Origin: Brevibacillus porteri
GTDB lineage: Bacteria; Bacillota; Bacilli; Brevibacillales; Brevibacillaceae
Direction: 5' to 3'
NCBI RefSeq assembly: GCF_003013475.1
Contig: NZ_PXZO01000053.1
Coordinates: forward strand, 62,001-126,000
DNA length: 64,000 bases
Part shown: one piece after another, positions 43,947 through 53,440 of the stretch
How positions within the stretch are numbered: the stretch's first letter is position 1
Layout of the letters: the number at the start of each line of letters is the position of its first letter
Notes under the pieces: generated by a model
Told to the model about the DNA's origin: nothing
The model's input: only the letters and a program-made list of their open reading frames with translations
Databases searched by the model: none
Program-made: the position numbers and the translations under genes

Positions 43947-46703
43947 ATGGGAAATAACAAGAAGTATTCCTGGTTGACCGGACTGCTGATTGTGTTTGTT
44001 GGGATCGGCTTGCTGCTCGTTTGGAACGTGGATAGAAGCGGGAAGCAGGGCGTACCGTTTCGAGGGATCGACAGCATCGCGGTCAATAGTCAAAAGGATG
44101 TCATCCTCATAACGGATGGACATCAAAAGCTGACTAGCCTGTCCCCTGATCGGTCGCTAAGGTACCAACAAGTACTGGAGCAAAATCCAGAAGAAGGCTT
44201 GGAAAATTTCACAGAGGTAGCCATCGACGAAGAAGGTTATGCGTACGTGCTGATTACAAAGCTCGATAGCTTTGGTTTGCGAACCGTATCCGAGAGAATC
44301 GTGCGAATGTCGCCAGATGGAGAAATCGTACAAGTCGTGTATGAAGATTCATACGGAGCGAACAGCTCGTACAAGCGCATTGGCAAGGTACGCTCCCTGC
44401 AAGTCGCGAAAGATCGTCTTTCCTTTTATGTTTATCAACACCCTGAAGTGATTGCCTATCAATTTGTACCCTCTGATTCACCCCCCACACAACTCTATCA
44501 AATCCAATTGCCTAATGAAGTATACGTCAATGAAATCATAGGAGTAGATCCGCAATATACCTATGTCACTACCAAGCGCGGAGAGGTTTTCCAGGTCGAC
44601 GTTCCCCTTGGGAGCCGGGAAGCTCAAGTGAAGGGTCCGCTCTACATTCACTCCGAACGGTCCGAAAAGAATCAAACCGTCCCCAATCATGTAAAAGTGG
44701 GGCCAGCAGGTCGTCTCCTTTTCTACAATTCCGATCAAAATGTCATGGAACGCTTCGATCCCGCACACCCAGATGAAATCGCCTTGATGGTGCCTTCCAA
44801 AACATTCGAGCAGATCAAGTCGAGCGATAGCAGTGCACTAACGGCGTTTGCTGTTACCCCCAAGTATGAGTTCGTAGTGGCCACTGATAGTCAGCTCGCC
44901 TTCTTGGATCAACAAGGAAATGTGATGACCAAGCTCACTTCCCCGTCAGTATCCGAAAAAGACCGCTTGAAGGAATGGGCCTGGTGGACAGGATTGGGCG
45001 TGGAAATTCTCCTGTTTTGTGTCATTCAGTTTCTGTTGTTTCGCCTCTTCCGGATTCCGTTGATTATCAAGCAAACGATCGTGATAGCTCCACTAGTTGT
45101 TGTCCCCGTATTCCTTCAACTGGAGGGAACGAAGCTGACCTTTACGTTTATGGAGCAGGAAAATCAAACCGATCTTCGCCTCCAAGCCTATGTTATTTCT
45201 ACCCTGATCGAAGGGGACAAGCTGGATGGAATCAACGGAGCCATTGATTACATGAATGCGGATTATCAAGCAGTACAGGCCGACCTGAAAAAACTGGAGG
45301 TCCCAGATGATGTGAATGTGAACAGGGGGCTGTACAAAACGATTTACAAATACAAAGATGGCGAATTGTTTCTCATGATGGATGACAATGACAGCGCAGA
45401 AGTGTTTGAGAATGTGCCCATTGATGACGAGTTCCGCAGTGTGGTCATGAAAAGGGAGATCGTCTCCGGTAAAGCACAGGATCGGACAGGCTACTGGATG
45501 TACGCGATGGCCCCGATATACAACTCCTCCGGTAAGCTATCCGGTGTGTTGGAGCTGGGCAGAGAAATGAACGGAGTCCGTATGCAGCACACCGACATGT
45601 CCCGTGAGCTCGGAAAAGGAGCTGCACTGGTCTGGTCTATTTGTGCGAGTCTATTTTTCCTTTTCTCGTGGCTGACATACCGAAACATCCGCAATCTGCA
45701 AACGAATGTCTCCGATATGGGAAAAGGCGACTACAGTGTGGTGGCGAGGGTTCGCTCCATGGATGAAATTCAAAAGCTGGCAGAAAGCTTCAACCAAATG
45801 GCAAAGCGCATTCGTCAGTACATCTCGAATATCACGAGGATGAGCGAGGCGAACAATCGTTTTGTGCCGCAGCAGTTTATCCATTTTCTCGGGAAGGAAA
45901 GCATACTCGACGTGGAGCTAGGTGATCAGGTGGAGCGGGAAATGGCGATTATGCGCATGAGTCTGCAATCGTTTCATGACATCTCTCATCGTCTGCGACC
46001 AGAGACGACCTTCCGCGTCATCAATGCGTTTCTCAAGCGCTTTGCTCCGATTGTGAACGAGAATCAAGGAATGATTACCGAATATCTCGATCCCGGCGTG
46101 CTTGCTGTTTATCCAAAAGAAGCGAAAGACGCGCTGGATGCGGCCGTACAAATGCGCCGTACATTAGCGGACTATAACGAGCAACGGGCGGAAAAAGGGT
46201 ACGATCCGATTGATTTGCGGGTTGCGCTGCATCACGGTCCACTGATGCTCGGAATTATTGGCGAGTCGACGCGTCTGGAGGCTGCGATCATATCGGATCA
46301 CGTCCGCGTGGTGGAGAAAATGGAAAAGATGGCAGAAACGCTCGGAGCCTGCATCCTAATGTCCGATTCGCTGTTTGCCAAAATGGGAGAGAGCACGCCG
46401 TACCGATATCGTGATTTAGGCTGGGTGCATATGGAGGGAGAGGCTCAGCCGATGCAATTGTATGACGTCTACGAAGGGGACACTGACCAGATTCGTGCAC
46501 ACAAGGAGGAGACGAAGGAATTGTTTGAGCAAGCGATTGTGATGTATCAAAATGGGAGGTTTCACGATGCACGCTCCGCTTTCCTGTCCGTCATCAAGCA
46601 AAACCGCTGGGATCAGGCGGCGCGACAGTATTTCTACTTATGTGACGAATACGCCCAAAAAGGGGCCGAACGAGATTGGTCTGGCGAATTGAAAATATCG
46701 TAG
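43947..46703 (+). CDS. Membrane sensor with HAMP and degenerate nucleotide-cyclase domain
   Basis: A 918-residue protein: membrane helix at 9-26, a large beta-propeller-like sensing region to about 340, two more helices at 343-390, a second extracytoplasmic region, a fourth helix near 557-577, HAMP, a class III cyclase-like domain at about 660-840, and a TPR-like C-terminus. The cyclase domain has lost its catalytic residues. The first metal aspartate site reads MRMSLQSF, the second reads EYLDPGVLAV where GD is expected, and the Asn-Arg pair is replaced in HVRVVEKME. It is probably a signalling or scaffold protein, not an enzyme. The start at 43947 was chosen over 43929 and 43896 because of the promoter position and GGGAGA upstream. 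Confidence 0.82.
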   Translation: MGNNKKYSWLTGLLIVFVGIGLLLVWNVDRSGKQGVPFRGIDSIAVNSQKDVILITDGHQKLTSLSPDRSLRYQQVLEQNPEEGLENFTEVAIDEEGYAYVLITKLDSFGLRTVSERIVRMSPDGEIVQVVYEDSYGANSSYKRIGKVRSLQVAKDRLSFYVYQHPEVIAYQFVPSDSPPTQLYQIQLPNEVYVNEIIGVDPQYTYVTTKRGEVFQVDVPLGSREAQVKGPLYIHSERSEKNQTVPNHVKVGPAGRLLFYNSDQNVMERFDPAHPDEIALMVPSKTFEQIKSSDSSALTAFAVTPKYEFVVATDSQLAFLDQQGNVMTKLTSPSVSEKDRLKEWAWWTGLGVEILLFCVIQFLLFRLFRIPLIIKQTIVIAPLVVVPVFLQLEGTKLTFTFMEQENQTDLRLQAYVISTLIEGDKLDGINGAIDYMNADYQAVQADLKKLEVPDDVNVNRGLYKTIYKYKDGELFLMMDDNDSAEVFENVPIDDEFRSVVMKREIVSGKAQDRTGYWMYAMAPIYNSSGKLSGVLELGREMNGVRMQHTDMSRELGKGAALVWSICASLFFLFSWLTYRNIRNLQTNVSDMGKGDYSVVARVRSMDEIQKLAESFNQMAKRIRQYISNITRMSEANNRFVPQQFIHFLGKESILDVELGDQVEREMAIMRMSLQSFHDISHRLRPETTFRVINAFLKRFAPIVNENQGMITEYLDPGVLAVYPKEAKDALDAAVQMRRTLADYNEQRAEKGYDPIDLRVALHHGPLMLGIIGESTRLEAAIISDHVRVVEKMEKMAETLGACILMSDSLFAKMGESTPYRYRDLGWVHMEGEAQPMQLYDVYEGDTDQIRAHKEETKELFEQAIVMYQNGRFHDARSAFLSVIKQNRWDQAARQYFYLCDEYAQKGAERDWSGELKIS

Positions 46704-46721
46704 GAGCGGTGAAAAAGCGAA

Positions 46722-48878
46722 ATGACTAGTCCCGAATCGAATCACAACCAGTGGAACTATTACGAAGAAATGCTTCGATGGCTGGATGTTCATCTGATGC
46801 GCTTGCTGGCAGTGCGAGCACAGCAGGGGGATGATTATCCGCTTGATCAAATGAGGGGGGTGATTGTCACAGAGGAAGAAGTCGTGCAATTGCTCGAGGC
46901 AGCCCCGCCAGCAACGCAGCTATGGGAAGCTTTCACAGAGCGGGTGGCAGCATGCGAGGAACGCCTGGATGCCCTGCACATGCAAGAAGCAGGTAGCGTA
47001 CCGATTCTGGCAGTGGCAGAGGCTTTTTTGCTCAATCGCTTCGAGCTGGGATGTTTATTTCTTTGCCTGGCAGTCGAGCTGGATCGGAAGTACGAAAAGC
47101 TGTTTGGCTACCTCCTTGATGATATTACGTGCAAGTCACCTACTCCCGAATTGGCGATGCAGCTATTTTGCCAGAAAGCTGCTGAGAGAATAGAGGCCTG
47201 GACAGCGTTTACGCAAAAAAGCAAGCTGGGCCGATTGCTGCTTTTTACCGAGGCGGACATGGGTGGAAGCGGCTCTTGGCTCTCTCGGCCGTTAAAGCTG
47301 GATGAACGCATGCTGCACTTTTTGACGACAAGGGATGGAGGTGATGCCAGTCTGCCGCCTTGGCTATCCTGGAGCTTGCCAGATCAAGAGTTGGAACCAT
47401 TTGTAGGGGAGAGCGCGATTCATTTGCAGGAGCGCTTTGAAACATTGTGGGAAACAGCAGGAGCAGATTCAGAGCGACTTCTCCTGCACTTGCATGGTCC
47501 GACTGGCGTTGGTAAAAGGCATCGCGTTAAGCATTTGTTTCATCGCGTCAGGCGGCCGGTGCTGTTCGTCGATGCAGAGCGCTTGATCCGGGAGGAAGCT
47601 TTTGCACGAAGATTACAGCAGGTATTGCGGGAGGTGCAGCTGCGGCGGGGTGTACTGTGCTTGCATCAGTTCGAGGTTTTTCTGACAGAAGAGGTACAAA
47701 CAGCTGTGCGCAAGCAGCTGGTAATGGATGAACTCGAAAGCTTTTCAGGACCCACTGCCATTGTGGCGAAAAGTCAATGGAAGCCGAAAAACGCTCTGGG
47801 GAAGCGGATTTGGCTGGAAATGGAGGTGCCTAGTCCAGATGAAACGGAAAGGAGGCGATTATGGGAAACGGGCAGTGCAGGCATGAGCTTTTCTCAAGAG
47901 ATTGACATAGGCGTTTTCGCAGGGAAATTCAAGCTGAATGCGGGGCAAATCAATCAGGCGCTTCACAGAGCAAATGAGATGGCGATGCAGACGAAAGAAA
48001 GGATCATTACGAAAATACACCTGCATGACGCTTGTTTCCTGCAAATGAGACATGCGCTAGAAAAGCACGCTTCTCGATTGAGACCCAAATACAGATGGGA
48101 AGATCTGATTTTGCCTGAGGAGCAACTGACTTTGTTGCGAAACGCCTGCAATCAGGTGACCTATCGAAATGTTGTTTTGGGGGAGTGGGGCTTTGGGCGA
48201 AAGCTTTCTTATGGCAAGGGCGTCAGCATGTTGTTTGCAGGTCCTCCGGGTACGGGCAAGACGATGTCGGCGGAAGTCGTGGCAAATGAACTGGGTCTGG
48301 AGCTTTTTAAAATAGACCTGTCGCAGGTGATCAGCAAGTACATTGGGGAGACGGAAAAAAACCTCCACCACATTTTCTCAGAAGCGAGAATCGGCAATGC
48401 CATCCTCTTCTTTGATGAAGCCGATGCCCTTTTTGGCAAGCGCTCAGAAGTGAAAGATTCGCATGACAAATACGCGAATGTGGAAACGGCCTACTTGCTG
48501 CAAAAGATGGAGGAGTACGAGGGGGTCTCCATTTTGGCGACGAATCTCCTGCAAAATTTTGACGAGGCTTTCATGCGCAGAATCAACTACGTGGTGAAGT
48601 TTCCTTTTCCCGAACCGTTCTATCGCGAAGAAATATGGCGCAGCATGTTCCCGGCCGATACGCCGCGAGCTGCTGACATCGATTTTGAGTTTCTCGCGTC
48701 CAAGCTACACATTGCTGGGGGCGGGATCAAAAATGTGGTTCTCGCTGCCTCTTTCTTGGCTGCATCGGAAGGCACGCCCGTTTCCATGAGTCATTTGATT
48801 GCGGCTGCAAAGCAGGAGTTAAAAAAGACGGGTAAGCTGCTATTGAAAGAGGATTTGGGGGAGTATGCCATCAGGTAG
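46722..48878 (+). CDS. AAA+ ATPase of the eCIS (Afp15/Pvc15-like)
   Basis: A 718-residue protein with an N-terminal helical domain, a first AAA-like domain with a weak P-loop (HGPTGVGK, near residue 257) and a second, canonical AAA+ domain with GPPGTGKT near 506, ILFFDEADALFG near 560 and an arginine finger region MRRINYVVKF. This two-part layout is typical for the ATPase of Afp/PVC-type clusters, which helps particle assembly; it is not a ClpV of a type VI system. It follows the sensor gene by 18 bases with GGAGCGG upstream. Confidence 0.9.
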   Translation: MTSPESNHNQWNYYEEMLRWLDVHLMRLLAVRAQQGDDYPLDQMRGVIVTEEEVVQLLEAAPPATQLWEAFTERVAACEERLDALHMQEAGSVPILAVAEAFLLNRFELGCLFLCLAVELDRKYEKLFGYLLDDITCKSPTPELAMQLFCQKAAERIEAWTAFTQKSKLGRLLLFTEADMGGSGSWLSRPLKLDERMLHFLTTRDGGDASLPPWLSWSLPDQELEPFVGESAIHLQERFETLWETAGADSERLLLHLHGPTGVGKRHRVKHLFHRVRRPVLFVDAERLIREEAFARRLQQVLREVQLRRGVLCLHQFEVFLTEEVQTAVRKQLVMDELESFSGPTAIVAKSQWKPKNALGKRIWLEMEVPSPDETERRRLWETGSAGMSFSQEIDIGVFAGKFKLNAGQINQALHRANEMAMQTKERIITKIHLHDACFLQMRHALEKHASRLRPKYRWEDLILPEEQLTLLRNACNQVTYRNVVLGEWGFGRKLSYGKGVSMLFAGPPGTGKTMSAEVVANELGLELFKIDLSQVISKYIGETEKNLHHIFSEARIGNAILFFDEADALFGKRSEVKDSHDKYANVETAYLLQKMEEYEGVSILATNLLQNFDEAFMRRINYVVKFPFPEPFYREEIWRSMFPADTPRAADIDFEFLASKLHIAGGGIKNVVLAASFLAASEGTPVSMSHLIAAAKQELKKTGKLLLKEDLGEYAIR

Positions 48879-48945
48879 TGCGTATCAGAAGAATGCATGA
48901 TTTTACAAAATTAGATAAAAATTTATGCAAAACCATTAATTTCAA

Positions 48946-48954
48946 TGTTATGAT
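48946..48954 (+). promoter_or_regulatory. Extended -10 promoter of the structural eCIS operon
   Basis: TATGAT at 48949-48954 preceded by TGT is an extended -10, in an AT-rich 113-base gap after the ATPase gene. It would start a transcript near 48961 and drive the DUF4255, sheath and tube genes. Confidence 0.45.
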
Positions 48955-48978
48955 AAGTATATTCTGTCAAATAATGTC

Positions 48979-48985
48979 GAGGTGA
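48979..48985 (+). promoter_or_regulatory. Ribosome binding site that points to an ATC start
   Basis: GAGGTGA at 48979-48985 is a near-perfect Shine-Dalgarno sequence. The codon 6 bases downstream, in frame with the conserved N-terminus of the DUF4255 protein, is ATC at 48992. No ATG, GTG or TTG lies between the in-frame stop at 48983 and this codon. Confidence 0.7.
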
Positions 48986-48991
48986 ACGGGT

Positions 48992-49564
48992 ATCAGCCAG
49001 TACACCGCCATTGCTGAAGTAGGAGAGACGCTGCTCACTCTTTTGCGCAAAGAGATGACGCCGGAGCCGATTAGTCAGCCGGAGTTGATTGGCCTAAGCT
49101 CGCCTGCTCAGCCAGGAGATTTGGCGCTAGCCTTGTTTTTATACGAAATCCGGGAAAGTCAGGAGAGGCAGCACATGATGATCAGTGAAGGTACTGATCA
49201 GTTGCGATATCCCCCAATGACGGTCAATCTATCCTACATATTGACCGCCCATTCCCCAGCAGAACAGCATACCCGCATGCTGGACGAGCATCGCATCCTC
49301 GGGCGTGCCATGCAGGTTCTCTACGACAACGCCATTTTGCGTGGCGATCAGCTTCAAGGCTCCCTCGCAAACATGGATACAGAGCTTCGTGTCGTCGTGG
49401 AGCAGCCTCCCGTTGATAAACTCATCCAACTATTTCCACATGTTCCGTACAAGCTATCCATCGGCTACTCGGTAGGGCCGGTTCATATCGATTCAACCCG
49501 AGTTCGTTCAACGAAGCGCGTACTGGAACGGGATATTCGCATACGAGGGGAAGGTCATGGTTAA
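48992..49564 (+). CDS. DUF4255 eCIS protein (Afp16/Pvc16-like tube terminator)
   Basis: A 190-residue protein starting ISQYTAIAEVGETLLTLLR, the standard N-terminus of DUF4255 proteins, which cap or terminate the tube and sheath of eCIS particles. The core holds PPMTVNLSYILTAHS and later RSTKRVLERDIRIRG. The only start consistent with the conserved N-terminus is ATC at 48992, since an in-frame stop is at 48983; the first standard codon in frame is TTG at 49043, which would remove the conserved helix and has no suitable binding site. It overlaps the next gene by 1 base (TAATG). Confidence 0.85.
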   Translation: MSQYTAIAEVGETLLTLLRKEMTPEPISQPELIGLSSPAQPGDLALALFLYEIRESQERQHMMISEGTDQLRYPPMTVNLSYILTAHSPAEQHTRMLDEHRILGRAMQVLYDNAILRGDQLQGSLANMDTELRVVVEQPPVDKLIQLFPHVPYKLSIGYSVGPVHIDSTRVRSTKRVLERDIRIRGEGHG

Positions 49565-50370
49565 TGGATCAGCATTTCCAGGTGCGCATTCGTTCCGTCT
49601 TCTCGTATGCCGTCCGTCTGGTGGACATGTATACAAGAGGAGCCCCTTTTCGCTCGAGCTTGTCTGCTCGCTTGGCGAATCATCCACAAGTGCCCGTATG
49701 TAAAGGGGACGGATGGTATATCTTTACGGACTTGCCTGATGGGATTTACACGCTCTCCATAAGCAGCCGGGAGTATATGGATCACTCCATGTCCTTCTCC
49801 GTGATCACTGGGAGTACATCTTACACGGAGTCCATCATTTACTTGCAACCGAGTCCAGCCTATCCATTCCAGGCAGGAGACTCCCTTGTTCGAGGGAGAG
49901 CTTGCGTGGAGGATGGTTCCCCAGCTGGCGGAGCCTATGTGCAGGCTGTCATCTCGTATGAGCGAGATGCCCCGGTGAGATTGGCTGAGGGCGCTGACAA
50001 AGAGGCCACGGAGCTAATCGTAGCCAGTAAAAAAGGTCAAGTCGATTTGGCTGACGCTTTTCTTCTCGAAACACCCACATGCAAAGGGACGATCATTCGT
50101 TTTGCAAGTCCCCCAAAAGGTCGGGTTTATCCCTTGACCGAACCTCTTTCTTTTGCCTACCCAAGAGGCACTGTCTTACTCCCCCTGCTCGAAACGCATT
50201 GCGACGACAGAGGAGAATTCGTAGTTGCCCTTCCGTTGTTTCTGGAAAAAACTCATGCTCGTATGAATATTGAAGTGCGGCGGGAAGAAGCCGCTGGTTT
50301 TGCCGAGCTTTCCATTCAAGCCGGTACGACCCAATCCATAGGTATCATCCAAATGAACAGACCCAAATAG
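49564..50370 (+). CDS. eCIS-linked beta-sandwich protein (carboxypeptidase-regulatory-like)
   Basis: A 268-residue protein with no signal peptide. Two beta-rich segments are visible: residues 1-95, with DGWYIFTDLPDGIYTLSI typical of carboxypeptidase regulatory-like or transthyretin-like sandwiches, and 100-260, with VRGRACVEDGSPAGGAYVQA. Such folds often serve as structural or adhesion modules. Its position between the DUF4255 and sheath genes suggests a particle component, perhaps a surface or cap element (inference). Confidence 0.78.
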   Translation: MDQHFQVRIRSVFSYAVRLVDMYTRGAPFRSSLSARLANHPQVPVCKGDGWYIFTDLPDGIYTLSISSREYMDHSMSFSVITGSTSYTESIIYLQPSPAYPFQAGDSLVRGRACVEDGSPAGGAYVQAVISYERDAPVRLAEGADKEATELIVASKKGQVDLADAFLLETPTCKGTIIRFASPPKGRVYPLTEPLSFAYPRGTVLLPLLETHCDDRGEFVVALPLFLEKTHARMNIEVRREEAAGFAELSIQAGTTQSIGIIQMNRPK

Positions 50371-50553
50371 GGTGATCCGGCAGTTGTTTGGCGTCGGTCC
50401 ATGACATCCTGCTGCCTGATTATAGAGCAAGACTCACGTATCAAAACGGCTTTTTTCGTAAGTGGTAAAGCCAGTGATGAAATTATTCGGAGGGAGGGAC
50501 TGATTGCAGGTTTCTGCTGTCTGATACAAGCGGAACTCTCCAATCAGGTTACG

Positions 50554-52314
50554 ATGCCAGAGTACTTATCACCAGGGGTGTATGTCGAGGAGTTTGATAG
50601 TGGCCCCGTTCCCATGGAGGGAGCGAGTACGAGCACGGCCGGCTTTATCGGGTTGGCCCAAAAAGGACCCGTTGCGGGATTGCCTGAGCTGATTACAGGT
50701 GTCAATGATTTCCGCAAGTTGTTCGGTTCCTATTTGTCTGAGAACGCGTTTGGCGAATACCGCTATCTCGCCTATGCGGTGGATCACTTCTTTCTGAATG
50801 GAGGCTCCCGTTGCTATGTGATGCGAGTAGCGCCAGCAGATGCGAAGCCAGCTTCCAATGAAGGCAACAGCGAAGGAGCTGTCCTTCGGATTACTGCAAA
50901 AAACCCTGGGGCATGGGGAAATCAGATCCGCGTAAATTTGATTCCGTCGAGCAAGGCAAAAACGCAGATTTACGAGCAGCTAGGCGAGGCTCCCAAGTAC
51001 CGTGTGAAAAATAGTGCAGGCTTTCAACCAGGTGATGTCGTTTCTTTCTATGACGGTGAAACCAAACAGTACAGGGAAGTGGTTTCATCCCAAGACAATG
51101 TGATCGAGCTGTCAGCTGTGCTCACAGGAGACGTCGTCGATAACAATTTGCTGCCAGTCAAAATTTTGTCCACATGCGAATTCACGGTGCAAGTCTTCTA
51201 CAACGATGAGGCTGAAGAGTTCGACAAATGCTCGCTCAATGTCTCTGCTGCCAATCATGTAAGCAAGCTGCTGTCCAAGAGCAATATCGTTGAGGTCGAA
51301 GCGGGTGCTGCCCCAGCAAGCCCTGAAGTCATTCCTCCTTTTACCGTCATTTCAGGGATGGCAGAAGAAACTCAATCCGAGGGCGGAAAGACGGAATTCG
51401 GTCTGTATCAAATCTCTTTGGCAGGAGGTAGCGACGGTTCTGTCGCCAATCTGTCAGCGGGCGAATACATGGGGGAGGATCACGGACCGGGGAAACGTAC
51501 GGGAATCCAAGCCTTCATCGATAATGACGAAGTGAGTATTATGGCCATTCCTGGCGTGACAGACCCAAATGTGCAGCTCGCGCTTGTGGCTCATTGTGAA
51601 AACTTGAAAAGCCGCTTCGCCATCCTCGATATCCCACGCGACAAGAAAAAAGTAAGCGATGTGTTGACGCATCGCAATATTTTCGATACGCAATACGCGG
51701 CCATCTACAATCCTTGGCTGCAAGTGTTTGATCCACTGGACAAGCGCAACATCTACATTCCGCCATCAGGCTCCATGGCTGGTATTTACGCACGCTCGGA
51801 CAATACCCGAGGCGTGCATAAGGCTCCGGCAAACGAGGTCGTGCGCGGCTGCACAGGACTGGATTGCCAGTACAATACGGGCGAACAGGATATTTTGAAT
51901 CCGAAGGGAGTCAACCTGATTCGCGCGTTTACAGGTCAAGGAATTCGCGTCTGGGGTGCGCGGACGATGTCATCGAATGGGCTATGGAAGTACATAAACG
52001 TACGGCGCCTGTTCATTTTCCTCGAACAATCGATCAAAAACGGGACAAATTGGGTGGTATTTGAGCCGAATGACGAGAGGCTGTGGGCCCGCGTCCAACG
52101 CACGATTGATTCTTTCCTGACGCGTGTTTGGCGAGATGGCGCGTTAATGGGCTCAAGCCCGCAGGAAGCCTTTTACATTCAAATCGGCAGAAGCACGATG
52201 ACACAGGATGATATCGACAATGGCAGATTGATCTGCGTGATTGGTATAGCACCTGTCAAACCAGCAGAGTTCGTCATCTTCCGTATTACGCAAAAAACAT
52301 CTGATCAGCAATAA
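50554..52314 (+). CDS. eCIS contractile tail sheath protein
   Basis: A 586-residue sheath protein. It starts MPEYLSPGVYVEEFDSG, the usual sheath N-terminus, and ends with the conserved block ERLWARVQRTIDSFLTRVW then GIAPVKPAEFVIFRI. Contraction of the polymer drives the tube outward. Only one sheath gene is present, against three in Afp and PVC, so one protein must form the whole sheath. The region between about residues 130 and 330 is an insertion domain, variable in the family. The frame is open upstream to 50401, but the conserved start is at 50554 (AGGT binding site). Confidence 0.93.
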   Translation: MPEYLSPGVYVEEFDSGPVPMEGASTSTAGFIGLAQKGPVAGLPELITGVNDFRKLFGSYLSENAFGEYRYLAYAVDHFFLNGGSRCYVMRVAPADAKPASNEGNSEGAVLRITAKNPGAWGNQIRVNLIPSSKAKTQIYEQLGEAPKYRVKNSAGFQPGDVVSFYDGETKQYREVVSSQDNVIELSAVLTGDVVDNNLLPVKILSTCEFTVQVFYNDEAEEFDKCSLNVSAANHVSKLLSKSNIVEVEAGAAPASPEVIPPFTVISGMAEETQSEGGKTEFGLYQISLAGGSDGSVANLSAGEYMGEDHGPGKRTGIQAFIDNDEVSIMAIPGVTDPNVQLALVAHCENLKSRFAILDIPRDKKKVSDVLTHRNIFDTQYAAIYNPWLQVFDPLDKRNIYIPPSGSMAGIYARSDNTRGVHKAPANEVVRGCTGLDCQYNTGEQDILNPKGVNLIRAFTGQGIRVWGARTMSSNGLWKYINVRRLFIFLEQSIKNGTNWVVFEPNDERLWARVQRTIDSFLTRVWRDGALMGSSPQEAFYIQIGRSTMTQDDIDNGRLICVIGIAPVKPAEFVIFRITQKTSDQQ

Positions 52315-52351
52315 TTCACGACGGAAAACGGTGTGAGGAAAGGGGTACAGT

Positions 52352-52783
52352 ATGGCAGATCGCAAGGATCCATACCGCAAGTTTCGGTATCGGGTAGAGA
52401 TGGACGGGATTCAGCAGGCTGGCTTCAGTGAGGTTTCGGGTTTTGATGCGTCTGTGGACGTAGTTGAGTATCGCGAAGGCAATGAGGTAATTACTCCGCG
52501 CAAGCTCCCGGGCTTGGCGAAGTACGGGAATATCACGCTGAAATGGGGCGTGACGGATTCGATGGATTTGTACAACTGGATGCAGGACACCATCCAGGGC
52601 AAGGTCGCACGCAAAACGGTAACGATCATCGCCATCAATGAAGCTGGAGATGATGTCGCTACATGGAAGGTCATCGAAGCATGGCCGACCAAATACACGG
52701 CGCCTGATTTTAACGGTACGTCCTCAGAGGTAGCGATTGAGCAGCTGGAAATCGCCCACGAAGGAATGACACGCACGAAATAA
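52352..52783 (+). CDS. Inner tube protein, first copy (Afp1-like, gp19 family)
   Basis: A 143-residue phage-tail-tube-like protein with FRYRVEMDGIQQAGFSEVSG at the start and YREGNEVITPRKLPG, marks of the T4 gp19/Afp1/Hcp fold. Hexamers stack into the tube that the sheath pushes. GAGGAAAGGGG precedes the ATG. A second, divergent tube protein is encoded at 53441. Confidence 0.92.
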   Translation: MADRKDPYRKFRYRVEMDGIQQAGFSEVSGFDASVDVVEYREGNEVITPRKLPGLAKYGNITLKWGVTDSMDLYNWMQDTIQGKVARKTVTIIAINEAGDDVATWKVIEAWPTKYTAPDFNGTSSEVAIEQLEIAHEGMTRTK

Positions 52784-52869
52784 TAGAAGATCCCGACGCC
52801 AAAGAGTGGCAAGGAAATGACTTTTCTTTGTCACTCTTGCTGGCCTAGGGTGATGAGGAGGATGACACC

Positions 52870-53247
52870 ATGGCATTTAAAACGGAATACGAATTCGAGC
52901 TCCCGCGCGGCTATGTTGATGAAGAAGGAAACCTTCACAAACGAGGTGTCATGCGCTTGGCGACGGCTGCCGACGAAATTTTGCCGATGCGTGATCCACG
53001 TGTCCAGCAAAATCCCGGTTACTTGACGATTATTTTGCTGACGAGAGTGATTACCAAGTTGGGAGATGTACGGGGAATTGACACAAGAGTGGTGGAAAGG
53101 CTGTTTACCGCTGATCTCGCGTACCTGCAAAACCTGTACAGACAGATCAATGAATTGGACAGCTCGATGTTCAAGACATCTTGCCCGAAATGCGAGCATG
53201 AATTCCAGGTAGACATGGCTTTTTCAGGGGCGCTGGAGGGAGTATGA
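52870..53247 (+). CDS. Tail assembly protein (Mu gp41-like)
   Basis: A 125-residue protein with RLATAADEILPMRDPRV and LTRVITKLG, matching the phage tail assembly chaperone family around Mu gp41. A CPKC pair followed by H at the C-terminus may bind zinc. It likely helps tube or tape-measure assembly. It ends in ATGA, overlapping the next small gene, a layout that resembles phage tail assembly chaperone pairs. Confidence 0.8.
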   Translation: MAFKTEYEFELPRGYVDEEGNLHKRGVMRLATAADEILPMRDPRVQQNPGYLTIILLTRVITKLGDVRGIDTRVVERLFTADLAYLQNLYRQINELDSSMFKTSCPKCEHEFQVDMAFSGALEGV

Positions 53248-53435
53248 GTGGGTATCCCATCGACAAGATCTATGAAGAAGCCGCCTTCATCGCCTACTAT
53301 TTTCACTGGCCACATGACGAGATCATGTCGATGGAACACAAGGAACGGCGGCGCTGGTGTGAAGAGATATCCGCGATTAACCGCAAGCAAAATGACGAAC
53401 CCGAAAACGTTTTTGATGTGTTCAAGCGGAGGTGA
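53244..53435 (+). CDS. Small eCIS protein (DUF6760-like, GpE'-like)
   Basis: A 63-residue protein: IYEEAAFIAYYFHWPHDEIMSM followed by a basic, tryptophan-containing helix. It resembles the short second half of phage tail assembly chaperones (GpE') and the DUF6760 family seen in eCIS clusters. Start and stop overlap with neighbours, so it is translated with the preceding gene. Confidence 0.8.
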   Translation: MSGYPIDKIYEEAAFIAYYFHWPHDEIMSMEHKERRRWCEEISAINRKQNDEPENVFDVFKRR

Positions 53436-53440
53436 TTCTG

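Noticed and set aside
50401-50553. N-terminal extension of the sheath protein frame
   Set aside because: It encodes no known sheath sequence, and the conserved sheath start MPEYLSPGVYVEEF is at 50554.
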